DNA of 64,000 bases from Eriocheir sinensis (taxonomy: Eukaryota; Arthropoda; Malacostraca; Decapoda; Varunidae): assembly GCF_024679095.1 (NCBI RefSeq), contig NC_066543.1, positions 17,436,845-17,500,844 on the forward strand, read 5' to 3'. The notes below the pieces were generated by a model. The model was not told the DNA's origin. It saw only the letters and a list, made by a program, of their open reading frames with translations, and searched no databases. Within the stretch, counting starts at the first letter, position 1. Every line of letters begins with the position of its first letter. This document shows positions 50,922 through 64,000 of this stretch, in pieces. Both the position numbers and the translations under genes were made by a program.

Positions 50922-51374
50922 CATAAGGGAGTCTCAGGACGCCTCGGAAACAAAGCCTAATGAGACGGATCGTTTTCTATCTACTAATATCTCTCAATAA
51001 AGCAAGATTTTAGGGCTCGGGTAATGTGTGTTATTCCAGAAAAGAAGAAAACTAATGAACAGAATCACGCACTACAAAAAATAATCCAGTTTTCCCTCAA
51101 CACGGGGCATATCGCTAAATAAGCACACATTAGAGATTAGAGACGGTAGCAGACAGTATATAAGGAGTTAGAGAGGGGAAGGGATTTTTGCGGTAGGAGA
51201 TTTAGACAGTAAAATTTACAGAAACACATGAGTTCAGAGTTCTAGAGACACGCATTACATAGATACACACATTACCCGAGCCCTAAAATCTTGCTTTATT
51301 GAGAGACATTAGTAGATAGAACACGATCCGTCTCATTAGGTTTTGTTTCCGAGGCGTCCTGAGACTCCCTTATG
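50922..51374. repeat. Long inverted repeat: 110-bp arms, 107/110 identical, 233-bp loop
   Basis: The left arm 50922-51031 (from cataagggagtctcaggacg to gtaatgtgtgt) is the reverse complement of 51265-51374 with only three mismatches and no gaps. The loop 51032-51264 has no strong internal repeat except scattered agaga words. It could be a foldback transposon/MITE, a recent inverted duplication, or a source of hairpin RNA. No transposase or matching copy is seen in the window. Confidence 0.95.
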
Positions 51375-52290
51375 AAAAACTCACTTTGCGGTGCAGGAAA
51401 ATAGAAAAACGGAGGAATGCAGACCGTTCCAAAGCTTACAAGGAATGGAGGAAGAACAGTGAATGGGTCGTACATCAGCAAGACGGACGGGAAAAGGATT
51501 AGACTGAGTAAAAAGACTTGTGCAAAGAAGCCGCGGGATGCAAGAAGGAAGGGAAGGCATGCAGTTAGGAAGCACAGGAGTAACCGTAAAAGTAGCGACG
51601 TCAGATAGCGAAGAAGCGACAAGGAGGCAAAGAAACTGCGGGATGACGATGAGGTGTTAATGGAAGGGATGACATAAGAACATAAGAGCATAAGAACGCA
51701 GGAGTCTACAAGAGGATACACACTTTGACTTGGGCGCGTGTCTTAAGACTTTGCGATGTGGACTATGACGTGTGTGTTTGTATGTGTTTTCTTTTTCCTA
51801 TGTGTGTTTTAAAGCTATGAGAGTTACAGGGCTTATTAATAACAGGGTTGAGACTTCACTGTGTATATTAATCAAAGCTCAGTAAGATTCGATACAAACA
51901 CACGCCTTTGGAAAGTTTTCTTGTGAGAGCCGAAAGCGTTTGAAAATAAGGACTTAAAGCTCACCTGGTTTTAAGAGATTTTAGCCAATTATTGAAAGGG
52001 AGGAAGTGAAAGGAGGAAAACAGGAAGGATATAGAAAGGGAAAAGAAAAAGTCACGTTGAAATAAAGAGTTGGCTAAATGGAAAGAAGGAAATAATAAAG
52101 GAAGGAGAAAAATTATGCAAATGCTGAAATAGGGAAAACGCACGGAGGAAAACAAGTAAACAAAAGAAGAAAAAGATAAAGTACACGAAATAAAAAAGGA
52201 AATAAAAAATGATGATGCAAAAAGCTGAAAACAAAGAGTAATGAAAAAAGTGATAATGAAAGATGACAAAAGGAAAGTGCTTAATCATTT
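51375..52290. other. Unique sequence, no gene seen
   Basis: It is A/G-rich from 51990. The minus-strand 141-codon frame (51721-51296) overlaps the inverted-repeat arm and is Leu/Ser/Phe-rich, with no recognised domain. Confidence 0.45.
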
Positions 52291-52537
52291 TTTTTTTTTT
52301 CGCTACTCCATCGCTGCGCAGGACTCATTAAACTTTCCTTCAGAGGGACTGCACATCCTCCCTCTGATCCTCCTCCCACTCCTCTCCCTTTCCATTCCGC
52401 TTCACCTTCACCTCTCCCGCACCCTCCCACCCACACACTCATTGCAGCCTCTTCTTCATCTCCTCCGTCATAACTTTTCCCTTCCTTCATGCGTGGGTCA
52501 TTCTTCTTGTATTGCCTTTCTGTGTACTTCTCCTTCA

Positions 52538-52607
<70 letters not shown>

Positions 52608-52884
52608 TCACCTAAAATCCCTCCCCATCACCCCTTCCCCCTTGCACCCTCCCCATCCCCTCTCAAATACCTTCTCCCCATTCCCCCCTCATAACTTTTC
52701 CTCCCTTCCACATGGGTCACCTTTCCTCCACTGCCCTTGTCCCTCTTTTTTTTCTCTCCCTCTCTCTCTCCCTTTCATTTCCATCCTCTTTCAGTCACCT
52801 CTCCTTCTCTCCTCATCCTCTCATTCGCTATTTTTCACTTTTTCTGCATGGGTCAACTTTCATCCACTGCCCTTGTATTCTTTT
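52291..52884. repeat. Pyrimidine-rich region with (CT)n
   Basis: (CT)n lies at 52547-52605. Catgggtcaccttt/cttcctccactgcccttgt phrases repeat at 52711 and 52848, about 137 bp apart. Confidence 0.88.
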
Positions 52885-52986
52885 TTTTTACGGTAATGGA
52901 AGCAGCTCAAGGGTATAAAAGAGAAGAAAAAAAAAGGTAAACGCTGCTCCTGTAAAAAAAAAAATAGAATCGAGTGGTCAGCAAAG
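52885..52986 (-). mobile_element. Family C dispersed repeat, copy 2
   Basis: T-run, acggtaatggaagcagctca, agggtataaaa, aaacgctgctcctgtaaa and gtggtcagcaaagag follow in the family order, more diverged than the other two. Confidence 0.6.
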
Positions 52987-54171
52987 AGGATCAGTTTTGT
53001 AGTGTATTGAAACTCTTCTCTCCTCTCCTCTCCTCTCCTTCTTCCCTGACTCCTCGCTCTCTCTTCCCTTCCCTTTCTTATCCCTTGTCTCTTGTCTTCA
53101 TCAATATCATCATTATCATCATCATCATCATTCTCATCACCACCCTCATCATCATCATCATCATCATCATCGTCATTATCGTCATCATCTTCGGAAAGTT
53201 TAGATTATTTCCTTGTCTTACCTTCCCTTCTTCTCTCTCTCTCTCCCAGTCTTATCCCCTCCTCCCCCTCTTCATCAATATCATCCTAATCATCATCATC
53301 ATCAGACAGTTTACATCATCACTTTTTCCTTCCTTCTGCATGAGTGACCTTCCTTTGCCCCCTTTCCCTTCCCTCCATTGCCCTTGTATATCTCTCTCCC
53401 CTTGCCCCCTTTCCCTTCCTCAGCCCCCTCGCCTCCTCCAATGCCTCTCCTCTTTTTCATCATCATCAGAGCAGTCCACCATTACTCACCGCCTACACGT
53501 CACCGCTTTCCTCATTAAGCTTCTCAGCCCTCACGGTCACCCTTCTTCCTTCCCTGTTATTCCTATCATCTTCTTCTTCTCTGTAGTTCTTCCTTGGTTA
53601 TGGTTATTCCCTTTCATCTCTTCATCTTTTCAATCCTCTTCTGTTTTTCTAATCGTCCCTAGTCTGGTTTTCCTCTTCCTCTTTTTGGTTATTTTTAGGC
53701 TATCTTTATTTATTTTATTTTTTTAACCTCTTTATTCACTCCTCCAGTTTCATCCCAGGGTACTCTCCTTCCCTTTTCCTCTCTTAATATCACCCTGGCT
53801 ATCATTCTTCATCCCTGTCTTCTCCCTTCTTCTACCCTTGTTTCCCCTCCCTTATACTATCTTCTCTTCCCCTTTCTTCTGTTACCGTTTTCTCCATCCT
53901 TTCCCCTTTCTCCTCTCCCAGTCTCCCCTGGTCTACCAATCTTCCATACCTCCCTTTCTCCTCTTTCTTTCCTCCCTAGTTTCCCATTCACTAAAGAGTT
54001 AGATAACGATTCTGTCTTTTTGGATTCCCTTTTTTTCCTTGTAGCTTTGATTTTCCTTCCTTTGTGTGTTTATTTTCCCACAATCAATGTACACTTTTCT
54101 CCCTTATTTCATCTCCTTTTTCTATTCCCTATTCCATCTCATCCTTTCGTGTTCCCTTTTGTGCATTCCTG
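52987..54171. repeat. Pyrimidine-rich region with (CAT)n
   Basis: Cat/cac trinucleotides lie at 53099-53192, a shorter copy at 53275-53305 and again near 53458. The phrase tcatcatcatcagacagttt and ttccttccttctgcatgagt suggest 180-bp-scale duplication. No gene. Confidence 0.85.
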
Positions 54172-54293
54172 ATTTTTTTTTACAGCCAAGGGGACAGCAC
54201 AGGGGCACACAAAAGGAAACAATGAAAAAAAGCCCGTTCTCGCTGCTCCTGTAAATAATCCGAAGAGGTGGCCGAAAGAGCAGTCAAGTACAT
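54172..54293 (-). mobile_element. Family C dispersed repeat, copy 3
   Basis: T-run, acagccaaggggacagcaca, ggggcacacaaaag, aaagcccgttctcgctgctc, and gaggtggccgaaagagcagt. Close to copy 1. Confidence 0.78.
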
Positions 54294-54984
54294 GAGGTGT
54301 CCTGATACCTTTCTCTTGAATGGTTACTGTAACCTCCTCATTTTCTCTCTTTTGAATATTCTTTCCTTCCTCTTATATTCTGTTTTCATCATTTTAATAT
54401 CGTCCTTTACCTTCTTCTCTTATCGTCCATCCCCCCTATTTTACTACCTCCATTTCTTCGTTTTCTCCTCTCCTTCTCCACTTCTCTCCCAGCTACCCCA
54501 TCTTCTCCCCTTCCTTCTCTTTCTCCTCCTTCTTCCTTTCCTCGTCTTTCCCCGTTCCTCACCTTCCTCTTCCCTTCTCATCCACATTTCTCATTCTTTT
54601 CTCATCTTATTTTCATTCCTTTCTCCCTCCTCTTTGTCTTCCCTTCCTCCCCTTCATCTTCTTTATGTCCCTCTTCCTCTTCCTCTTGCTGCATCTTCCC
54701 ATCTTCTTCCTTTAATTCCTCGCTCCCTTTTCTCTTTCTTCTCTCTCTTCCCTTCATTTTCTCTACATTCCTCTTCCTTTTCCTTATCTTGCTACATCTT
54801 CCAATCTTTTTCCCCGCTTCCTTTTCACTTTCTTCTCTGTCTCCCCTTCATTTTCTCTACATTCCTCTTCCTCTTCCTCTTCCTCTTGTTGCATCATTGA
54901 CACGCGGCCTTGATGAGACATGGAAAACATTAAGAAGACTCCCCCACCGCATGATTCACTTCACTTCCGCATCCCTTTTCTCTC
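54294..54984. repeat. Homopyrimidine tract
   Basis: C/T-rich, with cttcattttctctacattcc duplicated at 54752 and 54846. Confidence 0.85.
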
Positions 54985-55165
54985 TCCCAAGCACCTCCCA
55001 TCTCCCCAGCATCCCTTTCCTTCCATCTCCCCAGCATACCTTTCATTCCATCTCCCCACCATACCTTTCCTCCCATCTCCCCAGCATACCTTTCCTTCCA
55101 TCTCCCCAGCATCCCTTTCCTCCCATCTCCCCAGCATCTCATACCTTTCAATCTCCCCAGTTAAC
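54985..55165. repeat. 25-bp minisatellite, about 7 copies
   Basis: Atctccccagcatacctttc with ctt/att-ccc variants repeats from 55002 to about 55160. Confidence 0.93.
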
Positions 55166-56758
55166 CTTTTTGTCAGCGCCAGCCTATCTTTTCCAAACCC
55201 CAAATCCCATTTTTTCCAACCCCCAATCACAAATTTTACGCCCCAGCCACAAATTTCACCCCCAACTTAACTATTTCATAACCAGCTAGCCTCTCTCATC
55301 CCCCAACCCCTTGTTTCAATCCCCAGTAACATTTTTCCTCCTATTCCCCCGTTCCTTGCCCTCTATCCTCCTTCTCTATCGTTTCTTTCCTTTTCTTCTG
55401 TTACCATTTCCTCCCTTTCTTCCCCTTTTTCCTCTCCCAATCTCCCCTGGTTTGCCATTTTTCCATATTTCCTATTTCAGCTACCTTCCAACCACGTGTT
55501 TCACCCCCCCCCCCCCCCCAGATCCTCTATCAATCCACCAGCCCCATCTCTCCCACGTTCGCAATTTTTCATCGCCCCATCCCCCTCTTGTACCCCCTGC
55601 CCAGCCTCCTGTCTACCCCCGCCCCCCCTGCGTAGCCTTCTACCCTTTCCATCCCCCTTTTCATTTTCCTTTCTCCACACAGTCAGTTCACGTCTGCATC
55701 TCCCTCCCTCTCTCCCCACACACCTATCTCTTCTTCATCTCCATAATTTTCCAGCTCTCTCTTTCGTTTCCTTCACCTACTTCTTCCACCTTCCCTTCGC
55801 CCCCACCCCCCCGTCTCTCCCAATGACTGTCTCTCTCTATTTATCACTTTTTAACTCCTTCGGTCATATGTTTTGCCTCCATCAATTACTCCTGCATCTT
55901 CCTCACATTTTTCCTTAACCTACTTTTCCCTTCCTTTCTCTTTTTGTCTACTTTGTTTGCCTCATTCTGCAGTCCCCTTTTCTACTCTTCTTATTCCTTT
56001 TCGGCATTCTCTTACCCCTCCTCCCATCACCCTCTTCTCTCCATCCACTATCTTCTTTTCGTCTTCTGAGTTCATTTCTCTCACTCTTTCACTCTTTCGG
56101 TCACTCCTCTGCACTCTTTATAGGAGCATCACATCTGCTCACAACATCTTCATCTCTTACTCTTTCCTCCATCATCTTCCTCCATCAACTCTCTTTCCGC
56201 CCTTTTCTTCTTTTCTCCTTCCCATCATCTCCTTCGTCTCTCATCTCTCACCTCGTCTTTCCACCACCATTCTCGTTTCCTCTTCTTTTCCTTTTCAAAT
56301 TATCTCCCTGGTCTCCTTCTCACCCTTCTCCCGTACTATCTTCATCTCTCTCACCCTTTTCTTTTGTACTGTACCCTTATCTCCTTTGTCTCTTTCACTC
56401 CTCTTCTTTCCTTCAATCCCTTCTTCCCTCTCTTTTCCCTTCTTCCCTTCTTTTCTCTCATTCCCGTTATTTCTTCCCATCATCTATTTCCCTCATTTTT
56501 TTCACCCACTTCTTCACCATCTTCCCTCCCTGCATCCCTTTCTCTCTCCCTCTCTCCCTCCCTTCTTCTCTCTCTCTTTTCCCTTCTTCCCTTCTTTTCT
56601 CATTCCTTCATCTCCCTCATTCCCGTTATTTCTTCTCATCATCTATTTCCTTCATTTTTTTCACCTACTTCCTCACCATCTTTCCTCTCTGCATCCCTCT
56701 CTCTCTCCCTCCCTCCCTCCTTCTCTCCCTCCCTCCCTCCCTCTCCCTCTTGCAGTGA
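55166..56758. repeat. Homopyrimidine region with C-run and a 156-bp duplication
   Basis: A 14-C run lies at 55507-55520. Ctcattcccgttatttcttc with catcatctatttcc occurs at 56458 and 56615, the unit being about 157 bp, and covers 56440-56745. Open frames up to 379 codons are Ser/Pro/Phe low complexity. Confidence 0.85.
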
Positions 56759-56856
56759 AGATTCCAAAACGCCTCTTTTCATCCAGGAAGCCCAAGAAAG
56801 GTCACCGTCAAGGCCATCCGCGCAAAAGGGGGGGAAGAGGGAGGGGGGCAAGGACG

Positions 56857-56858
<2 letters not shown>
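56759..56858. other. Unique spacer with G-run
   Basis: Nothing recognisable. Confidence 0.4.

Positions 56859-56937
<79 letters not shown>
56859..56937. repeat. (GT)n microsatellite, 79 bp
   Basis: Uninterrupted. Confidence 0.98.
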
Positions 56938-56938
<1 letters not shown>

Positions 56939-57503
56939 CCCAATCGGGGAGTTTGGTCATCGTCGTCCCTGGCTCGTCGAGGTCTTCAGAGAGAGAGAGA
57001 GAGAGAAAATAAGAAAAAAAAGGTAAAGACGGGTAAGCAGAAGGAGAAGTACGAGGTGGAGGAGGAGGAGGAGGAGGAGGAGGGAGAAGAATGAAAAAAA
57101 ATGAATAACAAAAACAAGGCGAAATAAAAACTAATTAGAACAAGAAGAACCAAAACAAAAAGAAGGAAAAGAAGATGGAAAAACAAAAAAGAAAGGAGTG
57201 ATAAAACAAAAATCAAATTAAGAAAAAAGAAAGAGGACTAAAGAAGAAGAGGAGGAAGAACTCACATCGGCATTTCCTCTAGTCTTTGGGCAGTGTAGGG
57301 AGAGGCAATCAAGGGGGTGTGGAGGGGGTGGGTGAGAGAGGGAGTGTTTGTGTTATCTCAGGTGGGGGTGAAGGGGGAGGAGGGCTAGCGGGGGAGTCAA
57401 GGAAAAAGACTGCCAGCTTCCCCTTCCTTCCCCCCCTTCCCCCTCCCTCTTGATCTCTTACGTGCCTGTAAAAAAGGACTGAATGGGTCTAAAAAAAAAG
57501 GGT
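56938..57503. repeat. Purine-rich segment with short (GA)n and (GGA)n
   Basis: (GA)9 lies at 56989-57006 and (GGA)8 at 57057-57081, then A-rich to 57240 and G-rich to 57400. No gene. Confidence 0.75.
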
Positions 57504-57510
57504 ACACACG

Positions 57511-57568
<58 letters not shown>
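57504..57568. repeat. (CA)n microsatellite
   Basis: About 30 units with cg interruptions at its left end. Confidence 0.97.
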
Positions 57569-58385
57569 AGACTCCAAAATTGCACTAGGGGTTACATAAC
57601 GGATACTCTTTGGACGCACAGAGGAACCAAACTTTTAGGACTAGATTTCTCGATTGTCAAAAACTGGGAAATTATTTTTTTGTGTGTGATTCTAAGCGGT
57701 ATGTATTTCTTTTCTTTTTCTTCTTTTACTTCTTCAGACTTCATACACCCATACACCGACCCAATATACACACATACACGAGGATGCACAGAGATATAAT
57801 AATATTATAAGGACACTGCAAAGGCCCGGCGTCCGACACGTGGCACCTCCTGAAAATGGATTGTTTACCAAATGCCCTTCCCATCCATAAACACACCTGC
57901 CCTCCATTTAAAGCTTTCAGTGGTGTTTGCCTCAATTGATTGCCTGCTTATTCTGTTCCACCCGCCCACTCATTCCATTCGTTTACTTATTCATTTATCC
58001 ATTTATCTATTCTTTTATTCTTTCTTTGGTTCGTACCTAAAAATTCTTCCTCCCTAACCTTATCCTTCACTTGTTTACTTTTCTTTGCTTTTTTTTTTCA
58101 TTTATGTTTACCTGTATATTAATTAGTCGCGCGTTAATCATTCCGTCTCTCCCTTCCTTCATTTTCCCCCCTGTTCTTAGCCTTCTGTTCCTTTCTGTTT
58201 CCTGTTTCTTGTTGCCGCGGGAGTATGTTACTGCCGCGTCACCCTCGTCCACAGACAATAAATAAAGACAATACCTCTATTTCGGGGTTATATTTCTTTC
58301 TGTTTTGAAGATTTACCTGTTTGCGTTTGTGATTGGGAAGCGTACACAACAACACACATACAGTATTGATATTCACATTGTTCAC
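57569..58385. other. Unique sequence; possible LINE C-terminal remnant 57885-57965
   Basis: Mostly AT-rich without features. On the minus strand at 57965-57885, peptide words WNRI, QSIEANTTESFK resemble the WNxLP...TxxSFK tail of the CR1/L2-like elements here. The match is short and could be chance. Confidence 0.35.
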
Positions 58386-58390
58386 ATACA

Positions 58391-58467
<77 letters not shown>
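58386..58467. repeat. (CA)n microsatellite, 82 bp
   Basis: One ta interruption near the left end. Confidence 0.97.
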
Positions 58468-58469
<2 letters not shown>

Positions 58470-58640
58470 TTTTGCTACTCATTACTAGGTATGTCGTCAT
58501 GCTTAAGTATATGTACACGGCCGGCGAGTGGAGGACAAGTTTAGCTAATGAAGAAAGCACTACTAAAGTAAACACGCCTTCCACTGCGACCAAGAGAAGA
58601 CAAAACACGTGGGCAAAGTACTATATCTGAAGGCTGGTAT
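58468..58640. other. Unique spacer
   Basis: Nothing recognisable. Confidence 0.4.
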
Positions 58641-59229
58641 TATTTTTTTTCATCTCTTTTCTTTATATTTTCCCACCGCTACCTTCTCTCTCTTATTCTC
58701 TCTGCCTCTCCTTCTCGTATATCTACCTCATATGCCTCTAACTTCTTCCTACATTTCCTTCTTTCATATCTACTTCACATCATCTTCACTCTTTCCTTCA
58801 TTTCCTTCTCGTATATCTACCTCATATACCTCTTACTTCTTCCTACATTTCCTTCTTTCATATTTGCTTCCTATCACCTTCACCCGTTCCTTCATTTCCT
58901 TCTTCCACTACCGTCCTCATCTACCCCTCACTCTCTCCTTCATCTCCCTCCATCACCTTCCTTATCTTTCTTATTTCCTTCTTTTCTCATTTCCCAGCAT
59001 CATTGTCTTTCATTCTTTCCTTCTCTTCTCGCCATCTCCATCTCTTACTCCTTCCAGCATCATCTACCACCTCCTTCATCTCCATTTCCCTCGTCTTCTT
59101 CCCATCATCTCCCTTGTACCCTCATGCCCTTCCTAACACCACCACCCTCTCCTCTCTTTCACCTTCTTTTCTCCTTTCTATCATTTCACTCATCTCTCTC
59201 GCCTCTATACGCCACCTTCCTCATCTCTT
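58641..59229. repeat. Homopyrimidine tract with 96-bp duplication
   Basis: Ttctcgtatatctacctcat and ttcttcctacatttccttct recur at 58711 and 58807, 96 bp apart. Decayed variants continue to 59220. Confidence 0.85.
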
Positions 59230-60125
59230 CACCTCTTTCTCTCTCCCCACAGTCTCCCTCTTTTACCCTCTTCTTTTCTCCTCTCCCCATCATCTCCCTA
59301 TTCTCTCGTCTCCATACACCAACTCTCTCATCTCTTCTTCTCACCCAAAAATCTCTTATCCTCAAACTGTCTCTCTTATCTCTCCCATCTTCTTCTTTCT
59401 TCTCCCATCATCTTCCTATTCTTTCGTCTCCATACACTAACTCTCTCATCTCTTCTTCTCACCCAAAAAATCTCTTATCTCCAAACTGTCTCTCGTATCT
59501 CTCCCATCATCTTCTTTTCTCCTCTCCCCATCATCTCCCTATTCTCTCGTCTCAATACACCAACTCTCTCATCTCTTCTTCTCACCCAAAAAATCTCTTA
59601 TCTCCAAACTGTCTCTCGTATCTCTCCCATCATCTTCTTTTCTCCTCTCCCTATCATCTCCCTATTTTCTCGTCTCCATACACCAACTCTCCCATCTCTT
59701 CTTCTCACCCAAAAAATCTCTTATCTCTAAACTGTCTCTCTTATCTCTTCCATCATCTTCTTTCTCCTCCCCATCATCTTCCTATTCTCTCTTTTCCATA
59801 CACCAACTCTCTCATCTCTTCTCACCCAAAAAATCTCTTATCTCTAAACTGTCTCTCGTATCTCTCCCATCATCTTCTTTTCTCCTCTCCCCATCATCTC
59901 CCTATTCTCTCTTCTCCATACACCAACTCTCTCCTCTCTTCTTCTCGCCCAAAAATATCTTATCCCCAAACTGTCTCTCTTATCTCTTCCATCATCTTCT
60001 TTCTTCTCCCCATCATCTCCCTATTCTCTCTCATCTCCATATGCCACATCCCGCATCTCCTCTCACCCCTGATCTCTTCTCTCCCTCCTATCTTACTAAA
60101 CTGTCTCTTCTCTCTTTCTTCGTCT
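59230..60125. repeat. About 122-bp minisatellite, 7 copies
   Basis: Caaactgtctctc lies near 59363, 59482, 59605, 59728, 59845, 59967 and 60097. Each unit also has ccatcatctccctattctct, ccatacaccaactctctc and ctcacccaaaaaatctctta. Unit lengths of 119, 123, 117 and 122 are not all multiples of three, so the 413-codon open frame across it is not under frame constraint. Confidence 0.94.
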
Positions 60126-62604
<2,479 letters not shown>

Positions 62605-62660
62605 CTCTCTCTCTCTCTCTAGCTGTCCTCCCGTGTGTGTAGGGGGGGGGGGGGCAGTGT

Positions 62661-62700
<40 letters not shown>

Positions 62701-62776
62701 TGGGGGAGGGGTCAATGTGTGTTGGGGGGGGGTGTCTGTGTGTGGGGTGTGGGGGTAGTGTGTGTGTGTGTGGGGG

Positions 62777-62814
<38 letters not shown>

Positions 62815-62815
62815 C
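62605..62815. repeat. (CT)n, (GT)n and G-rich compound repeat
   Basis: CT to 62620, a 12-G run at 62642-62653, (GT)n at 62661-62699, then ggtgtgtgtgtggggg words and GT to 62812. Confidence 0.95.
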
Positions 62816-63330
62816 GCATCCTTCGGCCGCTACTTCATTATATTCTACAAATATTTTTCCTTTTCTTTTTTATTACATTCGTGACGTTTCACTTATTTTT
62901 CTTTAAATAATACTCTCATCCTCTGTGTGTATGTATTTATGTCTGTCTGTCTGTCTGTCTGTCTGTATGAATGTATGTATATGTATGTATATGTATGTGT
63001 GTATCTATGCATGCATGTATTTATGTATGTATAGATGGATCGATGGATCTCTTTCATCATTCAATCATCACACAATCTGCTTCTACAAAGTCTTCTGTAA
63101 CAGTGATCGTTGAGAAGGGTTTGAGAGTACTCTGTATCATCTATGAATATCTGTATTAAATTATTAAAACAAAAAGACGGGAAATTTTAGTCTGTACAAA
63201 TGCTATCAAAGCCTGTCAGTCTGTAATTCTGTAAGTCTGAAAGTATGGCATGGACGCAAAACTGAATTGCGATTAAATAAGATAAATTTTAGTCTGTACG
63301 AACACCTTCAATGCATAACTATTTTTTTTT
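62816..63330. other. Unique sequence with (TGTC)n and (ATGT)n
   Basis: (TGTC)7 lies at 62940-62966 and degenerate atgtatgt at 62967-63035. Gtctgtacaaatgct and gtctgtacgaacacc (63191, 63292) mark a 100-bp duplication of ttttagtctgtac. No gene. Confidence 0.6.
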
Positions 63331-63390
63331 TCTGCCTATAATGCCGGTAGGCTTTCTTGATGGGGCGCTTGTCGGCCCCGTCCCGCTAAC
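63331..63390 (-). mobile_element. SINE family A, 3' fragment (copy 6)
   Basis: Tctgcctataatgccggtag, gctttcttgatggggcgct and gtcggccccgtcccgc match the family's 3' end. A T-run (poly(A) on the minus strand) precedes it. The remaining body and tRNA head are missing. Confidence 0.75.
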
Positions 63391-63785
63391 TAAAGTCGGG
63401 AATATTCAGTCTTTTTCACCAACTGCCAGTATACAATGTTTCCCTAGAGACCAGAATCACATAAAAGAGAATTACACAGATTTTCAAGGATTCCGACAAT
63501 AACGAATTACAGACATAAGGAGACTCGCATCTTAAGCTTCAGCAAATATTCGCGGGAGTCTGTCAGCGTTGCTAATCCTCCGAGTCATCATCACGGCCTT
63601 CAGTGGTGGCTATTTTTTTTCTCTTTTTCTACATTTCCTCCCTCGTGCCCTTCCCTCTCTCTCCATCAATGAATGTCCTTCCTTCACAATAAAGTATTCA
63701 AGACATACAACTTTTTTCTCTCTCTTTCTCTCTCTCTCTAATACACACTAAGAACGTACGTAATTTCAATGTTTTTCTAGCATTC
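63391..63785. other. Unique sequence, no gene seen
   Basis: A short (CT)n-like run lies at 63717-63738. Nothing was recognised. Confidence 0.45.
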
Positions 63786-64000
63786 GTCCTTCGCGACTAG
63801 CTTTTTTTTCCCTTCCCTTCCTTCCTTTCCCTTCCTTCCCATCCCTTACTTCTCTCCCCTTCTTTCACATCCCTTCCTTCTCTTCCATTCCTTCCCATCC
63901 CTTTCTTCTCTCCCCTTCCCTTTCCTTTCCTTTCCTTTCCTTTCCTTTCCTTTCCTTTCCTTTACTTTACTTTCCTTTACTTTCTTTTCCTATCCTTTCC
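63786..64000. repeat. Pyrimidine tract with (TTTCC)n, open at right edge
   Basis: Ccttcccatccctt words lie to 63910, then nearly pure TTTCC units to the window end with tttac variants. Confidence 0.94.

Noticed and set aside
55873..57012. 379-codon plus-strand frame
   Set aside because: Ser/Pro/Phe low complexity from pyrimidine DNA, ending in (GT)n and (GA)n.

Overview
The window reads as eukaryotic, gene-poor, repeat-saturated DNA, most likely from a decapod crustacean and perhaps a crab. The reasons are the extreme density of long (GA)n/(CT)n, (GT)n/(CA)n and trinucleotide microsatellites, two tRNA-derived SINE families, CR1/L2-like and RTE-like LINE remnants, a PIF/Harbinger-like TIR element, and the absence of bacterial-style gene packing. 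The taxon is an inference from repeat character only. I found no host protein-coding gene, no intact tRNA or rRNA gene and no CRISPR array. Almost all long open frames are translations of microsatellites, minisatellites or homopyrimidine tracts.

Layout. 0-2.6 kb: a 17-bp minisatellite running off the left edge, a tRNA-derived SINE (family B), unique sequence and small inverted/tandem repeats. 2.6-5.3 kb: about 1 kb of pure-pyrimidine plus strand, then about 1.3 kb of purine-rich plus strand. 5.3-10.3 kb: unique AT-rich DNA and a dead, 5'-truncated LINE on the minus strand (7.2-8.9 kb) with a Cys/His finger behind the YADD motif. 10.3-30 kb: SINE-A copies at 10.3 and 21.5 kb, dozens of microsatellites, an 89-bp array at 25.3 kb and a 49-bp array at 27.2 kb. 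30.2-31.5 kb: a second dead LINE (CR1/L2-like, minus) between two GGA microsatellites. 31.7-41.3 kb: very long GA arrays, decayed tandem repeats and a SINE-A copy lying inside a GT microsatellite. 41.3-42.5 kb: a SINE-A copy split by an 878-bp TIR transposon. 43-50.6 kb: another SINE-A and a run of unrelated satellite arrays with periods near 41, 173, 138 and 112 bp. 50.9-51.4 kb: a nearly perfect 110-bp inverted repeat. 52.3-60.2 kb: mostly pyrimidine plus strand holding three minisatellites and two copies of a short poly(A)-type retroposon (family C). 60.5-62.6 kb: a 350-bp (CT)n followed at once by the best-preserved LINE (CR1/L2-like, plus), then GT/G-rich repeats and a (TTTCC)n edge.

How the parts relate. 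No pathway is encoded. What the window records is retroposon and transposon history. LINEs and SINEs sit in or beside microsatellites, a DNA transposon is nested in a SINE, and several local arrays have grown by tandem duplication. The best leads are the nested TIR element with its target-site duplication, the 110-bp inverted repeat, the retroposon-microsatellite junctions and the four-array satellite cluster at 46.2-50.6 kb.
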